Assembly (NCBI GenBank): GCA_016200265.1 | Contig: JACQFE010000061.1 | Coordinates: 1 to 39,113 of the forward strand | Source: Planctomycetota bacterium | GTDB taxonomy: Bacteria; Planctomycetota; Phycisphaerae; UBA1845 | Direction: 5' to 3' | Length of the DNA: 39,113 nt | Part shown: positions 16,508-24,325 of the stretch, one piece after another | How the letters are laid out: each line of letters opens with the position of its first letter | Numbering within the stretch: position 1 is the stretch's first letter | Position numbers and translations under genes: made by a program | The notes under the pieces: generated by a model | Database searches by the model: none | What the model saw: the letters and a program-made list of their open reading frames with translations, nothing else | What the model was told of the DNA's origin: nothing

Positions 16508-18203
16508 AGGCTGTCCTCGGCGTCATCGTTTGCGATGTCATTGGCTTCGGACTCGGCGTGAAGAACTTGTTGATCGTCATTTCCGACGGCGGCGGCGTGA
16601 TCAGCGAGATGAGCACCAACGAAATCGTTGCAGAGGCGAAGATGATCGTCACAGGAGTAAATCCCCAATGACCGAGTTCGCCCTTCTTGCCAAATTCCGA
16701 ATCTCGAAAAAGCCAGAACCACGTCGCCGCGGCCGCGAGAACCGAGGCGTATGCTCCGGCCTTCGTTACTCGTCGCCAGTAGATGGCCGCGAACAAAAGT
16801 GGAAACAGGCTGGCAAATCCGCTGAAGCACCAGACGCCAAGAGCAAAAACTCCCTGACGCTTGCTTTCCAGAATCATTCCCAGCCACCAGCAGACCGCCA
16901 CAATGACGACGATGAAAACTCGGCCAATCAGCACCAATTGCTTTTCGCTGAAACGATTCGCAGCCGCATAGTGCGCGACAATATCATTCGTGAACAGACT
17001 CCCCAGGCTGAGGAATTGTGCATCGAGGCTGGACATCACCGCCGCAAAAATGCCGCCCGCGAGCAATGCTCCCAGCGTCGGCGACGCCAGCTTCTTGACC
17101 ATGATGGGCAGCACTTTGTTCATGTCCGCGAAATCAGGCGGGATGACCGGCTGGCCGCTGACAATCGCCGAAGTCGCCCAAATGCCGATCATCACACACG
17201 GCGCCCAGATGATCATGATCAAAAGCGGCTGCCCGATGATCGAGAGCCGGAATTTTTTCGCGCTCCGCGCCGTTAACCAGTATTGGAACAAATGCGGGAA
17301 CATGGCCACGCTTAGTGGGATGAAGAGATACGTCGTGAATTCCACTTTCAACGCGGGAATCGGCTCGACGGGCTTGATGATCTCCTTCTTAGGGTCGGTC
17401 TTGAATTCCGCGAGTTTCTCCGCGTATAGCTGCTTGTCTTCCGGCGTGACCTCACGCTTGAGTCTCGTCGGATTGTGCTCGAGAACCATCTTTGTGGCCG
17501 CTACCGGGCCGCCGAGTTTGTCGGCGATGGTGAAGCAGGCCGCAAAGCCAAGCACGAGAAAGATCACCGTCTGCAACGCGTTGACCCAGGCCGTCCCGCG
17601 AACGCCGCCCGCGGAGATGTAATACAAAACCACGACGCACGTCACCAGCGATCCCAGCCAATACGGAACCGCACCGACCAACTTTGGATCGACCGACTTA
17701 AACAAATTCGGAAATGCGCCGGCCGTGACGGCCTCAATCGCGCTGCCCGAACTGATCACACCAACAAGCACATAGGGAATCAACAGACCAACCAGGATCG
17801 GAAACAGCACCAATCCCAATTTGTCCGACTCAAATCGATCGCGGAAGAATTGAATCTGCGTTACGTATCCGTATTTTTTTCCGAATGCCCATAGTTTCAG
17901 CCCAATCAGAAAATACATGGCCGCATGGATAATCCCCGACCACGACGCCATCTTCCCATACACGACAATACCCGACTTCCACGATTCGCCGGAGCTGCCG
18001 ATCAGCGCGAACGCCGTCATCGTGGTGCCGATGAGTGACATCAGAAGCATGACCGAGCCCAGGCCGCGTGAGGCCACAAAGTAGTCCGCGACCGTCAGCC
18101 GCAGCACAAGCTGGCTCAGGAGTCCCAGCGCGATTAGCGAAAGTAAATAGACGACGATTACGAGGACGGCCGTTTGTCCAGGATTCAGGCTTGATAAGCT
18201 CAT
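16497..18203 (-). CDS. Sodium:solute symporter family protein
   Basis: A 568-residue membrane protein of the SSS family, about thirteen helices. Signatures include the early DYFVASRGLGSVMLLMSLIGTT region, SWSGIIHAAMY, and GGVRGTAWVNALQTVIF, a family-typical turn. A polar stretch at about residues 250-280 is an extramembrane loop. It imports a small solute with Na+. The gene overlaps the DUF3311 gene by four bases (ATGA), a well-known pairing in which the short two-helix protein accompanies the symporter. Its place in the middle of a radical SAM/chorismate-lyase/halogenase operon suggests it moves a precursor, or a product back into the cell. Specificity unknown. Confidence 0.9.
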   Translation of the reverse strand: MSLSSLNPGQTAVLVIVVYLLSLIALGLLSQLVLRLTVADYFVASRGLGSVMLLMSLIGTTMTAFALIGSSGESWKSGIVVYGKMASWSGIIHAAMYFLIGLKLWAFGKKYGYVTQIQFFRDRFESDKLGLVLFPILVGLLIPYVLVGVISSGSAIEAVTAGAFPNLFKSVDPKLVGAVPYWLGSLVTCVVVLYYISAGGVRGTAWVNALQTVIFLVLGFAACFTIADKLGGPVAATKMVLEHNPTRLKREVTPEDKQLYAEKLAEFKTDPKKEIIKPVEPIPALKVEFTTYLFIPLSVAMFPHLFQYWLTARSAKKFRLSIIGQPLLIMIIWAPCVMIGIWATSAIVSGQPVIPPDFADMNKVLPIMVKKLASPTLGALLAGGIFAAVMSSLDAQFLSLGSLFTNDIVAHYAAANRFSEKQLVLIGRVFIVVIVAVCWWLGMILESKRQGVFALGVWCFSGFASLFPLLFAAIYWRRVTKAGAYASVLAAAATWFWLFRDSEFGKKGELGHWGFTPVTIIFASATISLVLISLITPPPSEMTINKFFTPSPKPMTSQTMTPRTAYAR

Positions 18204-18454
18204 ACGTGTGCGCTCCGTCCGACGCCCTGCGGCGTCGCGTCAAACGCTTCGGAATCCGGCACATCCACGTCCTTGGGCCAGCAATAATGCACCGCAAAAG
18301 CCCAGAGGATTGCCGCAACGATTGAAACGCCGATCTGATAGGCAAGCCCGATGGGAATAAAATCAAAAATGAGTGGATCGATGCGGTTCCAGTTCCAGAA
18401 GTCCTGATGCAGAACGGCCAGCAAGAATAATAGGCCCCAAATGACTTTTCTCAC
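18200..18454 (-). CDS. DUF3311-family small membrane protein (symporter partner)
   Basis: An 84-residue protein with two hydrophobic helices. The wording LHQDFWNWNRIDPLIFDFIP followed by IGLAYQIG is the DUF3311 pattern, and this family is found next to SSS symporters, as here. The GTG start at 18454 overlaps the stop of the halogenase-like gene, and its own stop overlaps the symporter ATG. Probably a small subunit or stabiliser of the transporter; the C-terminal tail is soluble. Confidence 0.85.
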   Translation of the reverse strand: MRKVIWGLLFLLAVLHQDFWNWNRIDPLIFDFIPIGLAYQIGVSIVAAILWAFAVHYCWPKDVDVPDSEAFDATPQGVGRSAHV

Positions 18455-19716
18455 GCCGCGTGGCTCCCTTCCAGGACGATCGGCTCCGGCAGTACGGCCG
18501 TCTCCGAAACGTGTTTGAAGACTTCGTCAAAATCATCGCGATCGAACACGTCGCCGATCAACAGCCGCACGACCTGATCGTGAAATTGCGGATACGCCTT
18601 GTTGAACGCGCCGAAACTGAAGTTCGGTTGGTAGAATGCATACACAAGCTGGCGGATCAATTGCATGCCTCGCGCGATTTTTGTTCCGTGACGACCGAGC
18701 CGCTCCCCGCTGAAATCGCCCGCCTCCAAGGCCTCATGCACAGTGTCCGCCGTCAGCTCGCCCATTTTCAATGCAAGCAATACTCCCGATGAATAGATCG
18801 GATCAAGGAAGCCGAAGGCGTCGCCGCAAAGAACCCAGCCGTCGCCCGCGATGCGGCGCGCGCGATACGTGAAATCACTCGTGACATACGCATGGCTGAT
18901 TCGCTCGGCGTTCTCGACGCGGCGCTTGATGCCCGGCGTTCGTGCGATCTCCTCATCCAGGATGGCCATCAGATCATCGCCGCGACCCGTGATCAAGAAC
19001 TGCGGCTTGCCCACGATGCCGATGCTGGTGACATCATCTTCGAGTGGAATCGACCAGAACCAGCCTTGCTTATCCGGCGTGTAGATGACAAGCGTCGCGC
19101 CGGCGTTTCGGCCTGGATCGCGATGAGCGCCTTTCCAATATGCATAAATGGCCGCATTCTTCAAACCCGGTTCGCCTTCGCGAATGCCGAGCTGCTTCGA
19201 AAGTAATGCGTTCACGCCCGTGGCGTCGATGATGACTTTCGCGAAGACATCCGTTTCCTTGCCGTCGATGACTGTCCGAACGCCGACTGCTTTCTTACCT
19301 TGAAACAGAACCTGCTTAACCTGCGTTCCTTCGCGAACGTCAACGCCATGCTCGCGAGTGTTCTCCAGCATTAACTTGTCAAACTTGTCGCGTTTCACCT
19401 GCCAGGTGACCGACCATTCGTTCGGATCGCGGTCCGTGAAATAATAAGGTTGCGAATCTTTGCCGCTCGCCCCGACGAATTGCACGCTCTCTTTCGGCGT
19501 GAATCCCGCCTTGTGCATCTTCTCGATCATGCCCAGCCGCTTGAAGGTCCAGAACGTTTGCGGCATGAGCGATTCGCCAATGTGATGGCGAGGAAACTTC
19601 GATTTTTCAAGAAGCATCACATGGTGACCAAGATCGGAGAGGATCGTACTGACCGTCGAGCCCGCCGGTCCGCCTCCGATCACAATGCATTCCGGATTTC
19701 GATTGTCGTCTTCCAT
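18451..19716 (-). CDS. FAD-dependent oxidoreductase of the flavin halogenase type
   Basis: A 421-residue flavoprotein. FAD site: IVIGGGPAGSTVS at residues 11-23 and GDAFGFLDPIYSSGV in the C-terminal half. Halogenase features are visible: GESLMP at 47-52, a lysine at residue 75 in GFTPKESVQF, near the place of the catalytic lysine of phenolic halogenases, and GWFWSIP with the WxWxIP motif at 219-224, which in halogenases keeps the site from acting as a monooxygenase. Related reductases (geranylgeranyl-reductase type) share the FAD parts but usually lack WxWxIP. It would need reduced flavin from a separate reductase. Overlaps the DUF3311 gene by four bases and lies 27 bases after the chorismate-lyase-like gene. 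Substrate unknown; a phenolic compound would suit the context. Confidence 0.85.
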   Translation of the reverse strand: MEDDNRNPECIVIGGGPAGSTVSTILSDLGHHVMLLEKSKFPRHHIGESLMPQTFWTFKRLGMIEKMHKAGFTPKESVQFVGASGKDSQPYYFTDRDPNEWSVTWQVKRDKFDKLMLENTREHGVDVREGTQVKQVLFQGKKAVGVRTVIDGKETDVFAKVIIDATGVNALLSKQLGIREGEPGLKNAAIYAYWKGAHRDPGRNAGATLVIYTPDKQGWFWSIPLEDDVTSIGIVGKPQFLITGRGDDLMAILDEEIARTPGIKRRVENAERISHAYVTSDFTYRARRIAGDGWVLCGDAFGFLDPIYSSGVLLALKMGELTADTVHEALEAGDFSGERLGRHGTKIARGMQLIRQLVYAFYQPNFSFGAFNKAYPQFHDQVVRLLIGDVFDRDDFDEVFKHVSETAVLPEPIVLEGSHAA

Positions 19717-19743
19717 ACGCTTTTGTGTCAGTGGTTACTACCT

Positions 19744-20304
19744 TCAGTCGCCAACGGCCTCAAATAAGCTTACCGCAGGACTTCCTTGAACGTCGATCGT
19801 CGCAAGGCGACCAAAAACCGCTCGCGAACCGAAGCACCGCGAAATCTCGCAGTCCTCGGGGATTCGCACAAACCAATGTGGTCTCACGCACGTCAGCACT
19901 CCGTGGGTGCGAAGAATATCACCCAGCGGCGTTCGACGCGAGACAATCTCCTCGGCAGCCTCACGACACACGCTCGACAAGTTCATCCGCACGATGCCAA
20001 ATTCAACGACTTTATTCCGGCCGTCGCCATCGTTCCAAAGCAGTATTTTTCGGGCATATTCGGACGCATTCTGTTGATGATCAAGCACATCGAGTCGAAG
20101 TTCGCCGCCATAGTATTCACGTAACGTGGGTGTCATGTGCTGTTCATGCGCCAGTAGTTTCCGCACGTTGACAGGTAATTCGTCAGGCGAAAAAACCTTG
20201 CAGCGATCGAGCCATGACGACGTTTCCACGAAGCCGTCGCAAATCGACCACAGTACGCCAAGCGCCGACTCTACTCGAATGAAACCTCCGTCCCCGTCCA
20301 TCAT
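19744..20304 (-). CDS. Chorismate-lyase-like (UbiC/DUF98 fold) protein
   Basis: A 186-residue protein with the chorismate lyase layout: LLAHEQHMTPTLREYYGGEL, LDVLDHQQNASEYARKILLW with the key arginine, VVEFGIVRMNL, PLGDIL, and a YGR-like FGRLATIDV strand near the end. Enzymes of this fold turn chorismate into 4-hydroxybenzoate and pyruvate. The fold match is good; the exact activity is inferred, as some relatives act in other pathways. The ATG at 20304 overlaps the stop of the radical SAM gene. In context it could supply an aromatic acid to the halogenase-like, thioesterase and reductase genes nearby. It is also possible that it feeds quinone synthesis. Confidence 0.75.
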   Translation of the reverse strand: MMDGDGGFIRVESALGVLWSICDGFVETSSWLDRCKVFSPDELPVNVRKLLAHEQHMTPTLREYYGGELRLDVLDHQQNASEYARKILLWNDGDGRNKVVEFGIVRMNLSSVCREAAEEIVSRRTPLGDILRTHGVLTCVRPHWFVRIPEDCEISRCFGSRAVFGRLATIDVQGSPAVSLFEAVGD

Positions 20305-21773
20305 GTATAGCGCACGTTTTGAAACTGTGGCTCAAAGAATCGCGGCAACAGCATGTCCACACGGAGCAAGCCGTCTCGTGTCAGGCGAATCTCATCGCCT
20401 TCGATTGTGGCGATTCCCTCACCTGATAAGGATCGGAACGCCTCTGCGAACTCCATTCGAATGTCCACGCCGAACTTGGCCCGAAAATATTCGATTTCCA
20501 ACCGCCCGGTTTTCAGTTGAAGGATCATTTCTCGAATCAACCGCTGACGTGCCGTCACGGTGAGCGCCCGCGCGATGGGCAATTCGCCGCGCATCAGCGG
20601 GCCCAAATACTCATCCCAATCGTCGTAATTCTGGTAGTGAACTCCCTGGAAATGCGAAAACGAGGCCACTCCCATGCCGATCAAATCAGCCCCATGCCAC
20701 AAGGAGTCGCGGTAGACGAACGTTGAAGGTTCTCCAATTCGCTTCGGCACGCCATTCTCAATTGGCAATTGGCAATTGGAAATCGGCAATTCCTCGGCAA
20801 TCGGCAATTTTCTCACCAGCGTATACCCGCTCGAAACTGCATATCCCGCTCGTTCGAATTCCTCGTACGCGTACTTCACCCACGCTCGTTTGGTGGTCCA
20901 ACTCGGCACATGCGTCGAGCCGTCGCCTCCCTTTGCGTCGTGAGCGATCACTGTATTGTGCGGCACTTCCATCTGATAAATCGTGACACTGTCGGGCTGC
21001 AAGGTGATGGTCTTGGCCACTGCGTCGCGCCACTTCGAATCGTTGTCGCCGACCATTCCCGCGATCAGGTCCACATTGATTTGCGGAAAGCCGACTTCGC
21101 GGGCCCATTCGTACGCACGGAACACTTCGGCCGACTTGTGCGCCCGACCACCGATCGTCAGCACGTCGTCATCAAAGTGCTCGATGCCCAGGCTCAGACG
21201 TGTCACGCCAATGGCACGAATCGTCTCCAATTTGCTCTTCTTGAGCGTGCCCGGCTCGCATTCGAATGTCACTTCACGAGCGTGATCCCAATCCCAATGC
21301 TCGCGGATTCGATCAATCAAACCGAGAAGCTGATCGCTGCTCAAGAACGAAGGAGTACCGCCGCCGAAATAGACGAATTCAAATTCACGCCCCGCGAGCG
21401 CGGGTTGCTGTGCGTAGAGAGCCGTTTCGCGTGCCAGCCCTTCAAGATATTCATCCACGTCCGATGAATTGCGATCGGTGTACACGCGGAAGTAGCAGAA
21501 CTTGCAGCGCTTGCGGCAAAATGGAATGTGCAGGTACAACCCGAGCGGGGTCGAACGGGTTTGAATTGAGGTGCGAGCTTCAGCCCGCGCGACCTCTTGA
21601 TTCCGAATTTCGCATCCCCCCTTTCCAAGGGGGGACACAGGGGGGTTGGTGTGCAGCGCATCGAACGCCGTCGGAACATGCTCGCCCCGCCATGCCGAAA
21701 ACGGCGGATAATTGGCGATAAAATAGCTTCCGACCTCCGTTCCGGCGTCATTATTCACAAGGTCGAGCTGCAT
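20301..21773 (-). CDS. HemN/HemW-like radical SAM protein
   Basis: A 490-residue radical SAM enzyme. The [4Fe-4S] cluster motif is CRKRCKFC at residues 86-93 (CxxxCxxC), preceded by YLHIPF and followed by YFGGGTPS and LSLGIEHFD, the typical HemN/HemW order; a C-terminal HemN-like domain follows. Anaerobic coproporphyrinogen oxidase, the HemW haem chaperone, and class C radical SAM methylases of natural-product pathways share this architecture. Its place in an operon with chorismate-lyase-like, halogenase-like and thioesterase genes points to the last possibility, but this is inference. Two in-frame repeat insertions, at residues ~41-56 and ~322-340, lie outside the core. ATG 21773 begins the frame; ~70 N-terminal residues precede the conserved domain. 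Confidence 0.87.
   Translation of the reverse strand: MQLDLVNNDAGTEVGSYFIANYPPFSAWRGEHVPTAFDALHTNPPVSPLGKGGCEIRNQEVARAEARTSIQTRSTPLGLYLHIPFCRKRCKFCYFRVYTDRNSSDVDEYLEGLARETALYAQQPALAGREFEFVYFGGGTPSFLSSDQLLGLIDRIREHWDWDHAREVTFECEPGTLKKSKLETIRAIGVTRLSLGIEHFDDDVLTIGGRAHKSAEVFRAYEWAREVGFPQINVDLIAGMVGDNDSKWRDAVAKTITLQPDSVTIYQMEVPHNTVIAHDAKGGDGSTHVPSWTTKRAWVKYAYEEFERAGYAVSSGYTLVRKLPIAEELPISNCQLPIENGVPKRIGEPSTFVYRDSLWHGADLIGMGVASFSHFQGVHYQNYDDWDEYLGPLMRGELPIARALTVTARQRLIREMILQLKTGRLEIEYFRAKFGVDIRMEFAEAFRSLSGEGIATIEGDEIRLTRDGLLRVDMLLPRFFEPQFQNVRYT
20757..20810. repeat. AATTGGC-type heptamer tract inside the radical SAM gene
   Basis: Consecutive copies of ATTGGCA/ATTGGAA/ATCGGCA units on the plus strand. 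Translated on the minus strand they form a loop of the type LPISNCQLPIENG at about residues 322-340 of the radical SAM protein. Same repeat family as 26930-26998. Confidence 0.8.
21613..21648. repeat. GC-rich palindromic dispersed repeat inside the radical SAM gene
   Basis: The plus strand reads CATCCCCCCTTTCCAAGGGG followed by a GGACACAGGGGGGTT half. The two C- and G-runs form a hairpin. It is read in frame as NPPVSPLGKGG near the N-terminus of the radical SAM protein, a peptide known from mis-annotated intergenic repeats in many bacteria. Confidence 0.75.
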
Positions 21774-21826
21774 TCACCACTCCCACAAATCGACAATCCA
21801 TTTACTATACTCGGCGGGTGGCGCGC

Positions 21827-22882
21827 TTACTTGTCAGAACATGTACATGCCGCCGAGGGTATCGCGTCGGGTACGGCCTTCGAGACGGAATTGATTAAAT
21901 CGACGTCCGCTTCCGTGCCGGTTGATTGTGTTCCCGCTGCGCTTCGCCCGAAAATCTCCGCGATGACGTTACTTGCAATAATGAGAGCGCCTCCAAGAAG
22001 TGCCATACTTGTTACTTTGCTACCGGCCATCACCCACGCGAATGCGGTCGCAAAAAGCGGCTCGGTCAGGTAGACGAGCGCCGCTCGAGTAGCCGAAATC
22101 CGCGGCTGAAACTTGAACATCAATCCGAACGCGAAAATCGTCGCGAAGACCGTGGACATCGCCATCACACGCAATAGCTTTCCGTCAGACGCAACGCCGT
22201 TCCAAAAACGCGGCTCGAATAGCTCGGCTCGTCCAGGTCGAAGTGTTGAAAAAATCGCAAAAATAATGACTCCAACAATTAGCTGCGCCAGCGTGAATCT
22301 CGCCGAATCCTCAATACGCCCGAAGTGCTCGACGATGAGCATGTGGACGCTGAACACCACAGCGCACAACAATCCAAGAAACGCGCCGCGATCGAAATGC
22401 CCTTCGGCCCGATAGATCGTCATCAAGGCCACGCCCAAGGTCGCGCACACGATCGAAACCCACAGAATCGAACCGACTCGCTGACGCAGAACAAATGCTG
22501 CGATGAGCGGAGTGAACAAGACCGTCAGGCTCGTCAAAAATGCGCTGAGCGATTCACTCGTATACCAAAGTCCGTAATGTTGAAACAAGATTCCGATGGA
22601 AAGCGTTGTGCCTCCGCAAATTCCGGCCAGGAGCGTTTGCTTACTCCAATTTCGCACCGAACGTGGAAACACGCACGCCCAGAGGATCGCCGCGGCTGCA
22701 AAACGCAACCCAATAAAAACCGCCGGTGCGATCTCACTAGCACTCGCATCGCCGCTTGCCTGAATCAAGTGATCGGCCACACGCGCCTGGCCTGTTTTGT
22801 TCCAATTGAACGACATTCCCCATAGCGCGCAGGCAAGTAACAGCATCATGACGGCGACATGCTCGCTGGATTGCTTTGTCAT
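21827..22882 (-). CDS. EamA-family transporter (DMT exporter)
   Basis: A 351-residue protein with ten predicted helices arranged as two EamA repeats; LLLACALWGMSFNWNKT opens the first, LVYLTEPLFATAFAWVM is the classic second-repeat signature. Such proteins export metabolites or amino acids across the inner membrane. A hydrophilic tail of about 40 residues follows. ATG 22882 is chosen because helix one starts within 15 residues; the open frame upstream overlaps the alcohol dehydrogenase gene and is not transporter-like. Located 53 bases upstream of the radical SAM gene and 35 bases after the alcohol dehydrogenase gene; a candidate exporter for the product of this locus. Confidence 0.85.
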   Translation of the reverse strand: MTKQSSEHVAVMMLLLACALWGMSFNWNKTGQARVADHLIQASGDASASEIAPAVFIGLRFAAAAILWACVFPRSVRNWSKQTLLAGICGGTTLSIGILFQHYGLWYTSESLSAFLTSLTVLFTPLIAAFVLRQRVGSILWVSIVCATLGVALMTIYRAEGHFDRGAFLGLLCAVVFSVHMLIVEHFGRIEDSARFTLAQLIVGVIIFAIFSTLRPGRAELFEPRFWNGVASDGKLLRVMAMSTVFATIFAFGLMFKFQPRISATRAALVYLTEPLFATAFAWVMAGSKVTSMALLGGALIIASNVIAEIFGRSAAGTQSTGTEADVDLINSVSKAVPDAIPSAACTCSDK

Positions 22883-22917
22883 TCTGCCAACCGATTCAGT
22901 GGTCAAGATGTGCGAAT

Positions 22918-24057
22918 TTACCAAGCGGCGCAGTAGATCGCCAGAAATTCTTCCGCGCTGACGGCTACCGGATTGAACTTCGCGGTCCATTGCTCGGCGG
23001 CTTCAACGGCCAGTTGGGGGAGCATCGGCTCCTTGACGCCCAAATCCCGTAATTTCCGAGCAAGTCGCGCCGCATCAAGCATTCGAGTGACGCGCATCGC
23101 GAGAGCATCAGCATCGTTGGCAATCGAGGCGTATGGATTCTTTCCGCCACGTAAGTTGAAACGCACGACGTGCGGAAGCATGGCCCCGACGGCCAGTCCG
23201 TGCGTGATTCCGCAACGGGCCGTCAGTGGATTCGCGCAGGCATGAGCGGCACCCAGCATGGAATTCTCGATGGCGCAGCCCGCGAGATGTGCCCCAAGGA
23301 GCATGTCGGCCCGCGTCGCGTCATCGCTAGGGTTTTGCATTGCCCGCTCGAATGCCCGATCCAGTCGCAGCCACGCTTCTCGCGAAAACGACAATGAAAC
23401 ATCGTTTCGCTTTGTACAGCCCGCCGTCTCCACCGCGTGTGCGACGGCATCAATACCCGCCGCCGCCGCGACTTTCGATGGCTGTGTGCGAGTCAAATCG
23501 GGATCGAGGATCGCCACCCGGCACATGGCCTTGGGATCGCCGCATGCCATTTTCTGATGTGTGGCCGGATCGGTGATGAGTGCGAATGACTGGGCCTCGC
23601 TGCCCGTGCCCGCGGTCGTCGGAATCGCGATCATCGGGAGCATCGGCTTGTTGGCCTTGCCAATGCCCCAATAGTCCTGCATTCGTCCGCCGTTGGTGAA
23701 AATGAAGTTGATGCCTTTGGCGCAATCCATCGCGCTGCCGCCGCCGATGCCGACGAGAAAATTGATCGGATAGCCGCGCGATGCACATTCCTTCGCCACA
23801 GCGACGCCAACGTCAACGTGCGAGGTTGTCGGATTCTCCGCCGCGCCTTCAAAAATCGTTACGTGAATTCCCGCCGCCCGAAGACTCTTCGCAGCTTGAT
23901 CCACATGCCCTGCTCGTCGAATTCCAGGATCGGTCACGAGCAATACATGTCGAGCGTTCTCGTTCCGCGCAAGCTCACCGAGCTTGTCCAACGAACTCGC
24001 ACCGAACACGACTCGTGTGCGGGAGTGTTCAAGCAGCTTTTGGAGATTCGCGTCCAT
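22918..24057 (-). CDS. Iron-containing (type III) alcohol dehydrogenase
   Basis: A 379-residue group III alcohol dehydrogenase. NAD-binding region: LVGIGGGSAMDCAKG and IAIPTTAGTGSEAQS. Metal-binding residues: GIDAVAHAVE and GAAHACANPLTARCGITHG (His ligands). It interconverts an alcohol and its aldehyde with NAD(P)H. The first codons read TTG ATG; the ATG at 24057 is the plausible start. It lies downstream of a LuxC-like acyl reductase on the same strand, separated by a repeat-filled gap, so it may take the aldehyde made there to the alcohol. The C-terminus (EFLAIYCAAW) is complete. Physiological direction unknown. Confidence 0.93.
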   Translation of the reverse strand: MDANLQKLLEHSRTRVVFGASSLDKLGELARNENARHVLLVTDPGIRRAGHVDQAAKSLRAAGIHVTIFEGAAENPTTSHVDVGVAVAKECASRGYPINFLVGIGGGSAMDCAKGINFIFTNGGRMQDYWGIGKANKPMLPMIAIPTTAGTGSEAQSFALITDPATHQKMACGDPKAMCRVAILDPDLTRTQPSKVAAAAGIDAVAHAVETAGCTKRNDVSLSFSREAWLRLDRAFERAMQNPSDDATRADMLLGAHLAGCAIENSMLGAAHACANPLTARCGITHGLAVGAMLPHVVRFNLRGGKNPYASIANDADALAMRVTRMLDAARLARKLRDLGVKEPMLPQLAVEAAEQWTAKFNPVAVSAEEFLAIYCAAW

Positions 24058-24093
24058 CAAGTGCAGTCAGACATGTAAGTTGGAGCGTCTATC

Positions 24094-24196
24094 GTTATGC
24101 TGAGCGCAGCGAAACTTCTCGTTGAGATTCTTCGTCCCGGTGCGCCGGGACCCAGAATGACGACGGTGGCCTTTGGCGACCTCAGAATGACAAAAT
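24094..24196. repeat. Dispersed GCTGAGCGCAGCG-type repeat
   Basis: On the plus strand GTTATGCTGAGCGCAGCGAA, GAGATTCTTCGTCCCGG, a GTCCCGGTGCGCCGGGAC hairpin, then two AGAATGAC units around a CGGTGGCCTTTGGCGACC segment. Same class as the repeat at 15484. It lies in the 268-base gap between the alcohol dehydrogenase and LuxC-like genes; no gene is visible there. Confidence 0.7.
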
Positions 24197-24226
24197 GAAG
24201 TGCCGTGTCGATCGTGGCAATCCCTC

Positions 24227-24303
24227 TATGGTAGGCACGGCCCACCCTACAATTCTTAACCAAATCGTACTTTCTTCGTGCTCTTCGTGTTCTTCGCGGT
24301 GAG
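24227..24303. repeat. Two further dispersed repeat fragments (GGCACGGCCCACC and TTCGTG types)
   Basis: A GGTAGGCACGGCCCACCCTA block with internal symmetry at 24231-24250, then CTTCGTGCTCTTCGTGTTCT with TCGCGGTGAG at 24273-24303. Both wordings are familiar from intergenic repeats of several phyla. They complete the repeat-filled gap and stop 22 bases before the 3' end of the LuxC-like gene. Confidence 0.6.
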
Positions 24304-24325
24304 AACAAATCGCCCTTCGCAATTT

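Noticed and set aside
20757..20810. CRISPR array
   Set aside because: Units are only 7 bases with no unique spacers; no cas genes are near.
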